From assembly GCA_021397835.1 (NCBI GenBank), contig JAJFZO010000344.1, forward strand, positions 7,998,001 through 8,062,000: a DNA stretch of 64,000 nucleotides, in the 5' to 3' direction. Under the pieces are notes generated by a model, which was given only the letters and a program-made list of their open reading frames with translations, was not told where the DNA came from and searched no databases. Source of the DNA: Moringa oleifera (taxonomy: Eukaryota > Streptophyta > Magnoliopsida > Brassicales > Moringaceae). Every line of letters starts with the position of its first letter. Position 1 is the first letter of the stretch. Position numbers and translations under genes: made by a program. Of this stretch, positions 37,795 through 49,483 are shown piece after piece.

Positions 37795-38737
37795 ATGAGT
37801 CGTTTGTGGACTTTTCTCACTCATGTTCATTCTTTCTCTGGGTATAGTTTCTTCATACTCTGATTTTCTCTTCTGGGTCTTCTTTCTTTAATTCATTTCG
37901 CATTGATTCTTGTTTATTTGACGACCATATGGGTAGTGCTTTAACTGTCTTTTTATCTGCATCTGATTCCTGAATTTTCCTATAATGTGTATGGGCAAGG
38001 CCGGTGGTGATGTTGCTGTACCCCTTGTAAGCAAATCTCCATGACTATTTATTTAACGTCCTAATTAAATCTTGAATGTTTTTGTATGTAATTTTACCTT
38101 TTTATTTCTTCTTGAATGATCACATGATCTTCTCTTTATTTGGTATTAGATACGCATCAGTTATAGCCATAGAGAGCACCTCAAAAATAGACGACGAGCA
38201 GTGGCTTGCTTATTGGATCTTATACTCGTTCCTCACTCTTTCGGAGATGGTGCTCCAATCCATCTTGGAGTGGTAAGATAGTGTTTCACTGTGCAACAAG
38301 CAGAAAAGGGAGATGATATATGATCACTCCGTTGTTTCACTTAAATAAATGGAATCGCTGTGTTGGATTGCAGGATTCCATGCTGGTACACAGTGAAGCT
38401 AGCGTTCGTGGCTTGGCTGGTTCTCCCACAATTCAGAGGAGCAACTTTCATATACGAGAGGTTTGTGAGAGAGCAATTCAGGAAGTATGGAATGCTTAGA
38501 GAGTCCCCAAATGCCCATGGCAAGAACAAGTTTGTGCAGTTCGTAGTCCCCAAGAAAGTAGGCCATTAAGAAATACTCATCACTCTTCATTTTGTCAGTT
38601 AACTTCCCCTTTGTTATCTTCATTGAAAGCCAAAACGACGATGATCTTAATAAGAGTATGAAATAACCAGAACCTTTTGCCATTTTTTCTGATGGGTCTG
38701 TTGTTGATATGTCCAGGGGGAGCATGAGGCTTACTGA
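37795..38737 (+). CDS. HVA22-like protein (TB2/DP1/REEP family), complete
   Basis: ER-tubule-shaping reticulon-like family, ABA/stress linked in plants. Five exons: 37795-37841, 38000-38026, 38150-38272, 38374-38557, 38717-38737, total 402 nt and 133 residues. It reads MSRLWTFLTHVHSFSGPVVM, then LYPLYASVIAIES, DDEQWLAYWILYSFLTLSE, IPCWYTVKLAFVAWLVLPQF and FIYERFVREQFRKYG, the standard TB2/DP1 order with hairpin membrane segments. Exon 2 is only 27 nt. The last exon encodes GEHEAY, a C-terminus typical of the HVA22a-type branch. If the last intron were retained, the protein would instead end VGH at 38,569. No lesions. Confidence 0.93.
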
Positions 38738-39229
38738 AGGAGAGACGAAGGATGTCAAAGAGTGACAGACAGTACTTTGCTTTGCTGACCCCCAGTGGAG
38801 ATCTTCTTCTGTTTTCTTGATTTTACTTTTGGGTGACTGTTATATATGTGGCTGTAAAATAGCCCTTCTCCAAGTATATGGCTCCAGGGCTTATCAATTC
38901 CATCTACCCGGATCCAATGAAGGGATTGTGATATTTTAGGTCTTTGATTACTGCAATGTTTGTCAATCACAGTATCACTGCTGCAGTGGACCCTTGTTTA
39001 CGGCAAAGTTATGAGCAGCATGTTCCATTTATCTGAATTCTTCTCATGCTACTTACTACCATGTTAACTAAATTGATACAGAAACTTTAATGCCAAATTG
39101 TTGAAGAGAGTAACATTTGAAGCATTGCTGAATTGAGCGGGATTAAATTCGTAATAAGATTGGTCAATAAATGAAAAATCGGTTCATAGATCAACCAGGG
39201 AATGAAAGTCAGACAGTGCTTTCTGGCCT

Positions 39230-39481
39230 TCATGCATGACCAAAAGCATGCGAGGCCATCATTACAGCAGGCTCTGTTTTCAACGTGGATCGTCTCTTTT
39301 TCTTCTGTTTGGCTCTTCTTTTCAAGGGACCTGAGCTTAGACTAGAAGCCTTCGTTGCTTTGCTTAGCGGAGAGGGTTGTCTTGGGTTAATCATGCCTGG
39401 AAGGATGCCTTCGGTTGATGCCCTTTTCTTCTTTTCCTTGTTGGATTTTCTTTTATCACTTTCACACTCTCTTTGCTCCAT
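39230..39481 (-). CDS. Possible small basic protein, 83 aa (uncertain)
   Basis: ATG-started minus-strand frame, strongly Lys/Arg/Ser-rich with two basic clusters (KRKSNKEKKKRAS and LKRRAKQKKKRRS) that look like nuclear or nucleolar signals. The middle (EGILPGMINPRQPSPLSKAT) is less biased than expected from a chance frame. I recognise no family, and no upstream exon is evident. It could equally be a fragment of a decayed gene or chance. Confidence 0.25.
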   Translation of the reverse strand: MEQRECESDKRKSNKEKKKRASTEGILPGMINPRQPSPLSKATKASSLSSGPLKRRAKQKKKRRSTLKTEPAVMMASHAFGHA

Positions 39482-41707
39482 TTCTTGGTGAGGACGGGGA
39501 TGGTCTTAGCAGCAAGGGCTCACAGACAATTAAATGGGTCCCGGGGGCTCATTGAGCTGTCATTAGTAGCAAGTCCTTCACCATTAATCAAAGAGTTTCT
39601 GGGCTCTTAGAGCTGGGCATATACATGGAGGACAATTTCTTCAGGTTTAGAGCTCAGGAGGCCCACCTCCAAACCAAATCAAGTAATCTTAAATCTCCTT
39701 AATTAAACAGGCCCCAACTTTGATTCACTGTTTGAGCCGAAAAGTTATACACAGTTCGTACACCAAATATATTCAATTTTGCAATTAATGGTTCCAAGTC
39801 TCATAGTTTATGAATTACAATTTTCCTTACCGGCTTCTCTTCTTCTAAACGCTTGAACTCAACACAGATAGACATCATGCATTCCAAAAACATGAAAAAG
39901 AGTTCATATAAGATATTACCCAAGTTTTGCAAATAGTGTACCAGTTATAAATATTCAATTAGTAATAACTTCATGCCCTTTTCATTGTTTTTCGGGCCTT
40001 GACAACTATCTCAAGATTGTATTAATCAACAAGGTTTTTAATCTTTAATTAATTAGCTAGTCTCCCGCAAATTAAAAAGAACCCTTGCTTCATCTATAAG
40101 ATTAAAACCATCAACAAGATCTGCATCTCAGCTTTATATAAGTGATGCCTTTTCAGCCTGTAAATTCCTTTAGTTTTATATAACATTAGCTGAGATTTAT
40201 TAATCTATTTCAACTTCTTCCTTTTCGGTTAATTAGCTTTCATCTTCCTGTACTGCAGCGTACGTGCACGTCCTTGTAGCCACTTATAGTATCTTTGAAT
40301 ACATCCAAGCTCTTTATAACAAATGCTTTTGAGATTAGAAGATTAAACATCCTTTTGGATCATTGCTGAGAATCTTCATCTTTCCCTCATCTAATAGATA
40401 TCTTGGCACCGATCATGCCCACTTGCTGATGCTGTATGATTAAGCACTATTTCATGCTTGGAACATGTCCTTGTAAGCAAAGTTTATTCCATTAAATATT
40501 CACTGAATCATCAACAAATTAAAACATCTTACCTTGACTAGAAGGAAGTATCATTGGTTCACCAGCCATCATCTCTTTTTCTGAACATATGCGTATGATC
40601 AGAAAATATCTTCACTTTATCAAAAGTAAATGAATGTCTATGGTTTAATTTTCAATCTTTGCAGAAACAACCAACATGGACTGTTTTAATCTAAATGAGG
40701 GAATGCTAAATGGGAGGACTAAAGAATAATAATCAAACAGATAAACTTTAGAGTGTGCTCTAATATGTGCCTAACACACGCCCAGTAATGCTTGATACCT
40801 CACCAAATCCCACCACAAAGGAATAACTTTCCCAGATAAATCTAACCAGACTTGTCACTTTCATTACCTAACAAAGTTACCCTAATCGCTAAAATTGCGG
40901 GTAAGATTGCACATTTTGCCTTTAACACAGTGCAAAGTGTGAAGCACAAAGCAGGTTTTATGGGGAGGCATGCATGTTGTTCTTGTTGCCTTGATATAAG
41001 TGGACCAGCAGATGCATAGTAATCTCCTGTACTGCAATTTCTGCCACTAAATTAAAAGGGCATGAAACAAATTGTCACATAGCACAATGAAATAACCATC
41101 GATCTAGGCAAATTTGCCATAAAAGTAAAGTCATCCTTGAACTTGCAATCCCATTTGCCTTCTCAGTTTATCAATGATAATTGTACCTATGAATGTAAGC
41201 AATAGGTCTCATATTTCTAAATAACTAGTGTGTGATGCACTTAATTCAACTAGTTATGCAAGTATGAAAACTCATAGGATTGGGTTACAACAACTAAGCA
41301 CAAAAAAGACAAAAGAAAAAGCAAAACAAAGACAAAAGAACGGAAAGGAAGCCCTCAAGAAGGATGTGGATCGTATTGAATGAGGGTTGAGGCAGCCGAT
41401 CTCCCGTGCCTACATAGTGCAGCTCTTCACTAAATTTTTAAACATTTTCATGGGTTCAAAAATGAACAAGTTGGGTTTTCTTAGGTATACTGTCGGTAAA
41501 GTAGCATCTAGAGAAGATAAAGGGATTCACTTTATGTTATTCTAATGCAGTCTGGAGCTGTTATCAACAAAGTACCCATGTTGCCCGTGCAACATGAACA
41601 ACAAAGGTAGTGGGTACCCCAAAAACCCTAATTTATTTCTGGGTATCCCTAAAAACAGGTTTATTTTTTAGGTTAATTTCCTTAGGTTTCTCCTGTGGAC
41701 TATTAAG

Positions 41708-41895
41708 AACATGTGTGGGTTACTTCAGACAATGCCCCACTTCCCTTGTGTTACGCTACTGCTAGCTTCTTTTTTATTCCACTCAACATTGCCCCCTCAT
41801 TTAGTTGAATGATAGAACGAAAAGAGGAAAAAAGCACATCAATGCCTTTAACGAGATGAGTACATTCTGCTCCAATCAGAGCTACAGAAGAAAAA
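41708..41895 (+). pseudogene. Relic of a steroleosin-like SDR 3' flank
   Basis: Matches the 3' UTR region of SDR unit 1 (45,957-46,165) in the same orientation. Shared blocks include AATGCCCCACTTC, CACTCAACAT, GCCCCCTCA, TTAGTTGAATGAT and CAATGCCTTT.ACGAGA. No exon is recognisable upstream of it. It marks a lost SDR copy or a duplication end point left of the present array. Confidence 0.65.
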
Positions 41896-42461
41896 AAAAA
41901 TTGCTTTGTAATTAACGCATGAAGGCAGAAGTCTATCAATTGATGAAGTAGCCTTTTATCACTTTCAATTAATTAGCTGTTTCTGCTAAAAAAATTGAGT
42001 TGCGAAGGCCATCTAGAAGCTGATATGCAAGTTTTTGCATGCATTATAGAGCAATATATATATATATATATTAAATAATGTACACTTTGTGAACAAATTC
42101 ATAATTAACACGCCCCAGCATGTTTGTTAACCCAGAATTAAAATTCAAAATCAAAACCAATAACGTTTAGCAGACAGCACAGGAAATGTAAAGCAAGAGC
42201 ACCCAATAAAATGTTAATCATTCTCCAATAGCTTTTCGAAAAGTTTTCATATATAAAAGAAAAAGAAAGCAGCATGTGATTAATCTTGCCAAAGTAATCA
42301 CCTTTCCCCTACTATATAACCCAGTGCTTGCAATGCTTGTGTGTTCAGTCAGATGGCAATATTAATTCCCTGATGTTTTCTTTTGGAATTTGCCTCTGAA
42401 CGCTTCCCCTTAACATAGCTTCTTGAAACCTCAGTAAATCCTTCTTGCATTACACATAATA

Positions 42462-43079
42462 ATGGATTCTATCACCATACAAAAGATTCAAGCCATGAAG
42501 AAATCCAAGAAGCATCAGCTTCTTGACAAATTTTTCCCGTATTCATTGACTGCAGTGACTTGTAGTCTCTTCTGTTCCAGCCCTTTTTGGTTTCCTTCTC
42601 TGTGCTCTTTCATGAAGTTCTTTCTCCTTGTCAGCCTCCCAAAAATTGGTTCAGTGTTCCTCGGTACAAAGTTCTTGTTTGTCATAGGCAACCTTATCGT
42701 CCTTGCCCTTATTGCAGAATCCAAGTTCTTTGCCTCAGAGTCCTTTCCATCTAGCGACGTGTATTATCAGGAGTATGTTAATAAGAGTCAAGGCCTTCGA
42801 ACTCCTTCCATCTCTGCAGGGAAGAGTGTAATGAAAACGGAGACATCTTTGCAAGAAACTGTGAAAGGGATGACTAGTGAAGATGGAAAGAATATGAAAG
42901 GAACAGAGTCGGAGGAAGACAAGAGAATAGAATTGGAGAAGGAAAGAGAGGATTTGGATGGGGAAGATCATGGGTATACTTTACCCAATGAGGAACTGAC
43001 CAAAAGGGCTGATGATCTGATTGCAAGAGTCAACAAACAAAGGAGACTTGAAGCTAGGCTTCTACTCTGTGGGAGCTAA
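42462..43079 (+). CDS. DUF4408/DUF761 membrane protein, 205 aa
   Basis: Plant family of unknown function, often annotated as cotton-fibre-protein-like. Single exon, first ATG. Two hydrophobic segments (about 28-60 and 70-86, the second FLFVIGNLIVLALIAESKFF) form the DUF4408-like N-terminus. A long polar, acidic and lysine-rich middle follows, then the DUF761 tail NEELTKRADDLIARVNKQRR followed by LEARLLLC. Length and order match the family. It sits between a relic SDR 3' flank and SDR unit 1, on the same strand. No lesions. Confidence 0.85.
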   Translation: MDSITIQKIQAMKKSKKHQLLDKFFPYSLTAVTCSLFCSSPFWFPSLCSFMKFFLLVSLPKIGSVFLGTKFLFVIGNLIVLALIAESKFFASESFPSSDVYYQEYVNKSQGLRTPSISAGKSVMKTETSLQETVKGMTSEDGKNMKGTESEEDKRIELEKEREDLDGEDHGYTLPNEELTKRADDLIARVNKQRRLEARLLLCGS

Positions 43080-44413
43080 TGTAAGAGGCCCGATCCAGAG
43101 AAATTATTTACTCCATTGAAGGAATAACAGCAAGCTATATTACTAGTTTAATTGCAGGTTTAACAATGGACTGCAGTGAGAACGTCTTTATTCCTTCTAT
43201 GTATCGACTAAGCTTCGCTGATACAGACCTCCAGACCCAAGTAGAAGTCTGGCTGCACAAGAACAGCTCCTGATCGTGTAATCTCAGTAAACTCTGCCTC
43301 TATGCCTAACTATGGAACTTGGACTTTGAAAGGCATGAATACATAATAATGCCCAATCTCGTACAGTCTTCTATTGCTTCATATTTTAAGATGATCCTTT
43401 AGAGTTAATCCTTGGGACACTGAAGTATATGGCAACTCTTGAAGCTACTTCATCAACTTAGTTGTTTGTTTAGTAGAGATGATACCATGACTCCATTAAT
43501 AACAGTTATGAGTCACAATTTTAAAGATTCATGAAAGTATCAGTACAGTTGAGTGAATTTTGTTAGCATTTTCACCTTAGCTTCATCATGCAATCTCTTG
43601 CTATTGTTTACTGGAAATCAGGTTTAGCATACTAAAAAAATTATAATGAAGAGCATACGCAGATCCAGTTAAGAAGATCAGTCAGATCAAAGGAAGAATG
43701 ATAAACGTAAGCTTTCTCCTTCATTACAAGTAAAAAACAACAGAAAAGATAACCAAGAGCAACATGAGTTCTGAGAATTAACCCACATTGCTGATATCCA
43801 ACTTTGGCTTGAGAAATACCAACTTGGGTTTTAGAGCTAGAAGAGTAATTAATGCTTTTTCTCTGTATCAGAAAGTAGATTAGTGTATTTTACTGGGAAG
43901 AACATTCTTTAAAAAAGAGAAATCTTTTCGTTTTCGATAATTGGTTTTCCTGTATGGGTTTAGTCAGATACACGTATGGATCAGCCCACTGCTCAAATTT
44001 GGGCTACCCAATAGTGAAAAGCACTTGCCAGAAAGGGAGGTGGGTTCTTCACGGAGCCGGCATAGTTTACATATCCAAAGGCCATGACGTCCTCACACCA
44101 TTTGGTAAACATGGGGAACTGACCAGTGACCACGTCGACTTTATCCGGAAGAGTCGTGGAACTTCTTCCTAGGAGTTGCTGACGAGAGACATGGCATGCA
44201 AGTACATGTGGCCACCTTGCAATTGTGTTTCAGTAGATACACTCGACTGAGAGCATACGTGTCATGTCAATGCCATGCAATCACCACCGCCTGCTACCCT
44301 GTTTTATAGCATTCTTCCTCCTTTGCATGCGTTAATGGTTACTCAAAGCTATAATTGGACTCGCACTTTTGTGTCATAGAACCCATCTTTCAGTTCTCTT
44401 TGTCTAAGAAGCC
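43080..44413. other. Intergenic and SDR unit 1 promoter
   Basis: 3' flank of the DUF4408 gene followed by the SDR unit 1 upstream region. From about 43,930 on it is similar to the upstream region of unit 2 (47,095-47,520). RY and ABRE motifs are listed separately. Confidence 0.5.
44257..44280 (+). promoter_or_regulatory. ABRE core plus RY motif, SDR unit 1
   Basis: ACGTGTC at 44,257-44,263 and CATGCA within 44,274-44,279, about 140 bases upstream of the ATG. Further RY-type CATGC(A) copies lie at 44,195-44,200 and 44,326-44,330. RY plus ABRE is the classic ABI3/FUS3-type seed promoter pairing, and steroleosins are seed oil-body proteins. Confidence 0.55.
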
Positions 44414-45944
44414 ATGGAAGTGATTCATAAGTTCCTCAACGTAGCAGCTCCGATCTTCACCTTCATCACCTTCTGCTTCTTCTTGCCACCATTTTACTTT
44501 TTCAAGTTTGTCCAATCAATCTTCGGCGCTGTTTTTCATGAAGATGTCTCTGGAAAGGTCGTTCTCATCACTGGTGCCTCCTCTGGTATCGGAGAGGTAA
44601 TCCATCAATATATTCTTCCTGCGTGGTTGTACTACTGTTGACTGTTAGAATCAAAAGCTTGGATATGTCCTTTTTCTACAAGGGAAAGTTGAAGACACAA
44701 CGTTGATTTGTTTAATTGTTGGTGATCATTGTAGCATGTGGCTTACGAGTACGGTAAAAGAGGAGCCTACCTAGCTTTGGCTGCCAGGAGGAAGAACAAG
44801 CTCCAAGAAGTTGCAGATAGAGCGCGTGATTTAGGATCTCCTGATGTTCTTACCATCACTGCGGACGTTGCCAACGTTGAAGACTGTAAACGAATCGTTG
44901 ATGAAACTATTAGTAATTTTGGGAGATGTAAGTGCCACCTTTAACTTTACCTTCCTGGTCTCTTCAATTCCGGGTATAGCACAGTTGATAATGGAGTTTC
45001 TTGATGGATGCAGTGGATCATTTGGTATGCAATGCTGGAATCAACTCAGTCTGCATGTTTGAGGAGAAAAAGAACATCACTGATTTCAGGGTCGTCATGG
45101 TAATTGACAATGAAGACTCTCTCTCTCTCTGTGGAAAAAGTATTGTAGATAGGCAATTAAACTTCGGTTTTTCGCAGGATATAAATTTCTGGGGTTCAGT
45201 TTATGCCACTCGTTTTGCAGTTCCACATCTCAAAGAGAGCAAAGGCAAAATTGTAGCCCTTTCCTCCTCTGCAGCATGGTTGCCTGCAGCCAGAATGAGC
45301 ATTTACAATGTAAGTATATATGTGGTATATATCACGACTTCACTCCCCATATTTGGACCTACTGAATCTGATTAATTAGTGTAATAATATGCTGGCCTCA
45401 GGCAAGCAAAGCCGCGTTATTGTCGTTCTACGAAACACTGAGGGTTGAACTTGGGTCAGATATAAGTATAACAATAGTCACCCCCGGCTACATCGAGTCT
45501 GAACTCACCCAAGGACAATTCTTGTCAGGGGAAGGCAGAATGGAAGTAGATCAAGAGATGAGGGATGTAAGTTTGGCATCACAGTAATCTTCTCTTTCAT
45601 TGAACTTATAAATGCGCTTGGGTCTGAATAATTAATTTGTTGGGTGAATATACATACAGGTTCAAGTGAATGCAGTCCCTGTTGGATCAGCGAGTGGGTG
45701 TGCCGAGGCGATAGTGAACAGCGCTTGCCGGGGGGACAGGTACTTGACAGAGCCAGCGTGGTTCAAGGTGACCTACCTTTGGAAGGTGTTTTGGCCTGAA
45801 ATGGTGGAGTGGAATTTCCGGCTGACGCAAATGGCAGGGATTTCCGGGCAGGATGCCCTTGGGAAGAAGATACTGGACTACACTGGAGCCAGGAACATCC
45901 TGTACCCAAGTTCAGTTCGAACACCGGAGCTCAAGGCAGATTAG
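44414..45944 (+). CDS. Steroleosin-like 11-beta-hydroxysteroid dehydrogenase (HSD1-like), SDR unit 1, intact
   Basis: Oil-body/ER-anchored short-chain dehydrogenase acting on sterol-like substrates. Exons 44414-44596, 44735-44927, 45014-45099, 45178-45309, 45402-45566, 45660-45944 give 1044 nt and 347 residues. The hydrophobic N-terminus (FLNVAAPIFTF then FFLPPFYFFKF) has the proline-knob-like LPPF. The cofactor motif is TGASSGIG (about 53-60). NNAG is CNAG here (LVCNAGI). Ser184 (SSSAAW), Tyr197 and Lys201 (YNASK) complete the catalytic set. TPGYIESELTQG and the long C-terminal extension (GARNILYPSSVRTPELKAD) resemble Arabidopsis HSD1. No lesions. Confidence 0.92.
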
Positions 45945-46953
45945 CTGCAAAGTCTGAACATGCATGTGTACATTCAGAATGCCCCACTTCTCTTTGGGTT
46001 ACAATATACTACTATCAGCTTCTTCTTGTTCACTCAACATGCATGGCCCCCTCAGTTTATTAATTAGTTGAATGATGGGAGGAGGAGAAGAGGATCAAAA
46101 GCAAAGCAATGCCTTTTGACGAGACGAGGACACTTCTCCTCCAACCAGGACTCTATATATATAGAAGGAAAAGAAAGAGGAACTGTGTTTTGTAGTTTTG
46201 AATCAGAGAATTGTATATGCAGCCTGGATCACTATTATAAGTCTTCACTTATTGTCTCCCCTCTAAATCGGAGTCGCAGGCAGGCCATGTGCATGTGGAA
46301 GCTTAATAGCTTAGGCATGTTGGACATGGCAACAGTTTGTATTGGCTGTTTTTTGGTTAAAGTAAAATCAGTTGCAGGAACTTTTAATCTAATGGTTGAA
46401 TTTACATTTAAATTAAAAATGTGGTTAAGATATGTAGGCAGACGTTTAGTGGTTTTTCTCTCCTGTTATAATTTTAATTTTTAATTTATTATTTTTACGT
46501 AGAAATCAGAACCTTAGTGATAATGTGAGGGCGGAAGGTGAAACATTTGAAAAATTTTAAGATTTCTTTTGTTTTAAATGTTTCTTAAGATGTTTTTGTT
46601 TTTGTTTTAATAATTTTAAAATTATTTAATAAATATTTAAGTTATACTTAAATTGTTAAATAAAATATTTTAGAAGTTACTAAATATTTTATTTTTTTCA
46701 TTAATGATTTATGGACAAAAATGGACTTAGATTTACTTTTTGTCTGAAAAAACTCAAGTTTCTGATGTTTTTAAAAAGATTGTGAATTTGCTATATGGGT
46801 AATAAGAATTTATACATAACAAATTGGATTTTGACCATCAAAAATCTTGAAAAAGAACGCGGCATGCAAAAAGTCTTGTCTTTTTAATTTTATTTTGTAG
46901 TTATATATTTAAAGTTTTATAAATAAAATCAAGTTTTTATTAATGAGCTTTCA

Positions 46954-46990
46954 ATATATATATATATATATAATTTTTTATTTTCATCTC

Positions 46991-47023
<33 letters not shown>
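46954..47023. repeat. Paired (TA)n microsatellites
   Basis: Two pure TA runs separated by about 20 bases. Confidence 0.85.
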
Positions 47024-47025
<2 letters not shown>

Positions 47026-47359
47026 TTGTTTCAACAATGCGTTGGCAACAAAATAAAACAGTACAGACAACACGGAAAATAAGTTCTGCTATTCTTGAGG
47101 AAATTGGTTTTCCTAGTGGGTTCAAACACATAAATGTATGGATGAGCGCACTGTTCCAATTCATTGTCTTTTCGGGTTAGGATCCGTCCACCCAACAGTG
47201 ACAGCAGTTGCTGGGGAGAGAGGCACCTAACAGAGCCGGCGAGCCATTGTTTTATATATATCCGAAGCCGTGGCGTTGCTTCTTAGGAGTTGCTGACGAG
47301 AGCCTTTGTATATAAGTACTGAAGTACATGCGGTCAGTAGCTACACACGCTTTGAGCAT

Positions 47360-47381
47360 ACGTGTCATGTCAATGCATGCA
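47360..47381 (+). promoter_or_regulatory. ABRE core plus RY motif, SDR unit 2
   Basis: ACGTGTC at 47,360-47,366 and CATGCA at 47,376-47,381. The surrounding bases are nearly identical to the unit 1 site, with one base fewer between the motifs. Confidence 0.5.
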
Positions 47382-47527
47382 ATCCCGACAGCCCACTATC
47401 GTTCTATAGATTCTTCGCCCTTTGCATGGGCTGATCACTGAACACTATAATCCAACACCCGAGCGCCAGTACACAGCAGCTTGTGTCTCACAAACGCATC
47501 TTTCAGTCTCTCTTTGTGTCATAAGCC

Positions 47528-49011
47528 ATGGAATTGATCCACAAGTTCCTCAACGTAGCGGCTCCTATCTTCACTTTCTTCTGCTTCTGCCTTCTCTTGC
47601 CACCATTTTACTTTTTTAAGTTTGTCAAATCAATCTTCGTAGCTGTTTTTAGTGAGGATGTCGCAGGAAAGGTCGTTCTTATCACCGGTGCTTCCTCTGG
47701 TATCGGTGAGGTAATCCATCAATATGTTTTTTCTGCATATTTATTAGCAGTTGATTGTTAGAATCAACAACTTTGATGAGCTTTCTTTCTACAAGAAACA
47801 CAACGTTGATCTGTTTAATTGTTGGTGATCATTGTATAGCATGTGGCTTATGAGTAAAGTAAAAGAGGAGCCTGCCTAGCTTTGGTTGCCAGGAGGAAGA
47901 ACAGTCTCCAAGAAGTTGCTGATACAGCCCGTTATTTGGGATCTCCTGATGTTCTTACCATCACTGCGGATGTTGCTAAGGTTGAAGACTGTAAGCGAAT
48001 CGTTGATGAAAGTATTAGTCATTTTGGCAGAAGTAAGTGCCACCTTTTAACCTAATTTATCTTCTGGCTATACCAGAGTACATTAATGGTTGAGTTAGTT
48101 GACAATGGGGTGTGTTGATGGTTGCAGTGGATCATTTGGTATGTAATGCCGGAATCAACTCAGATAAAGAACCTCCCTGATTTCAGGGTCGTAATGGTAA
48201 TTGACAGTGAAGTCTCTTTCTCTCTCGGAAAAAGTATCGCAGATTGGCATTGAAACTTCTATCTTTGTGGCAGGATATAAACTTTTGGGGTTCAGTTTAT
48301 ACCACTCGATTCGCAGTTCCACATCTCAAAGACAGCCAAGGCAAAAGTGTAGTCCTTTCCTCCTCTGTTACATGGCTGCCTATACCCAGAATGAACATTT
48401 ACAATGTAAGTATGGCTTACATCACTACTTGCTCCTCTTTTTTTCACTTACTGAATCTGATTAGTGTAACAATCAGGCAAGCAAAGCCGCGCTATTGACC
48501 TTCTACGAAACACTGAGGATTGAACTTGGGTCCGATATAGGTATAACAATAGTCACCCCCGGCTACATTGAGTCTGAACTCACTCAAGGTAAATTCTTGT
48601 CGAGGGAAGGAAGAATGGTAGTAGATCAAGACATGAGGGATGTAAGTTTGGCGGTTAATCTTCTTCTTCAATAAACTTAGCTGCACTTGGGTCTGAATAA
48701 TTTGTTGGGTGAATGCACAGGTTCAATTTAATGCAGTCCCTGTTGGATCAGTAAGCCGGTGTGCGAAGGCGATAGTGAACAGTGTTTGCCGCGGGGACAG
48801 GTATTTGACAGAACCAGCATGGTTCAAGGTGACCTACATTTGGAAGGTGTTTTGGCCTGAATTTGTTGAGTGGAGTGTCTGGCTGGTGCAAATGGCAGGG
48901 ACGGAGACTTCGGGGAAGGATGCCCTTGGCAAGAAGATATTGGACTACACTGGAGCCAAGAACATCCTGTACCCAACTTCAATTCAAACACCAGAGCTCA
49001 AGACAGATTAG
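47528..49011 (+). pseudogene. Steroleosin-like SDR unit 2, disrupted
   Basis: Closest to unit 1 in all six exons: the first exon MELIHKFLNVAAPIFTFFCF is almost the same, and the last ends NILYPTSIQTPELKTD. Two lesions: TAA at 47,855-47,857 replaces the Tyr of AYEY at the start of exon 2, and exon 3 (48,128-48,196) is 69 nt, not 86, from a 17-base loss at about 48,163 that shifts the frame into a TGA. Exons 4-6 remain open (WGSVYTTRFAVPHL, SSSVTWLP, YNASKAA). Splice sites are preserved. Either a recent pseudogene or a transcribed non-coding copy. Confidence 0.9.
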
Positions 49012-49483
49012 CTGCAAAGTTTGAAAAGTTCCCGTGCTGTAACCAAGCTCTTCTGCTGTTGAAATGTGTGTTTTGCCTGTTCCAGAGAAGTCCTAGCTAG
49101 AGTCACGAGTCTGTAACTTTATTTGAGAATAATAAAATACTGTGTATAAGGTGACTAGAGGAACCCCTTTTCGGCTTTCCTTTCAGGGAGGCATACAGGC
49201 AGGTCTTTGATTGAAGTTTTGTATTGGGTTTTGTCCTCAATCTCAAAATTTTCTGCCAAATCAATTTATCTTCCGTCAGACAGACGACAACAGCAACGAA
49301 TAATATATAGCTATTAGCTCAGACGTTTTGAAAAAATCAAGGTTATTCCAACGCCAACAAAATGTCCCGGCGCATGATTCGCATCTCAACTTATTTTAAG
49401 CAATTGTTTAAATAAGTAATAGTAATTACAAACATCCTCTGTTTCTTCGTTACCTCCGCTGCAGCGAGAAGCTGAGTTCTGCC

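Larger units (their letters stand above)
38738..42461. other. Intergenic between HVA22-like and DUF4408 genes
   Basis: Mostly without recognisable genes. It contains the low-confidence ORF at 39,230-39,481, the relic SDR 3' flank at 41,708-41,895, and a TA microsatellite at 42,054-42,071. The last 400 bases are the DUF4408 gene promoter. Confidence 0.45.
45945..47527. other. Between SDR units 1 and 2
   Basis: Unit 1 3' UTR, AT-rich DNA with two TA microsatellites (46,954-46,972 and 46,994-47,023), then the unit 2 promoter, a diverged copy of the unit 1 promoter. No other gene is seen. Confidence 0.5.
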
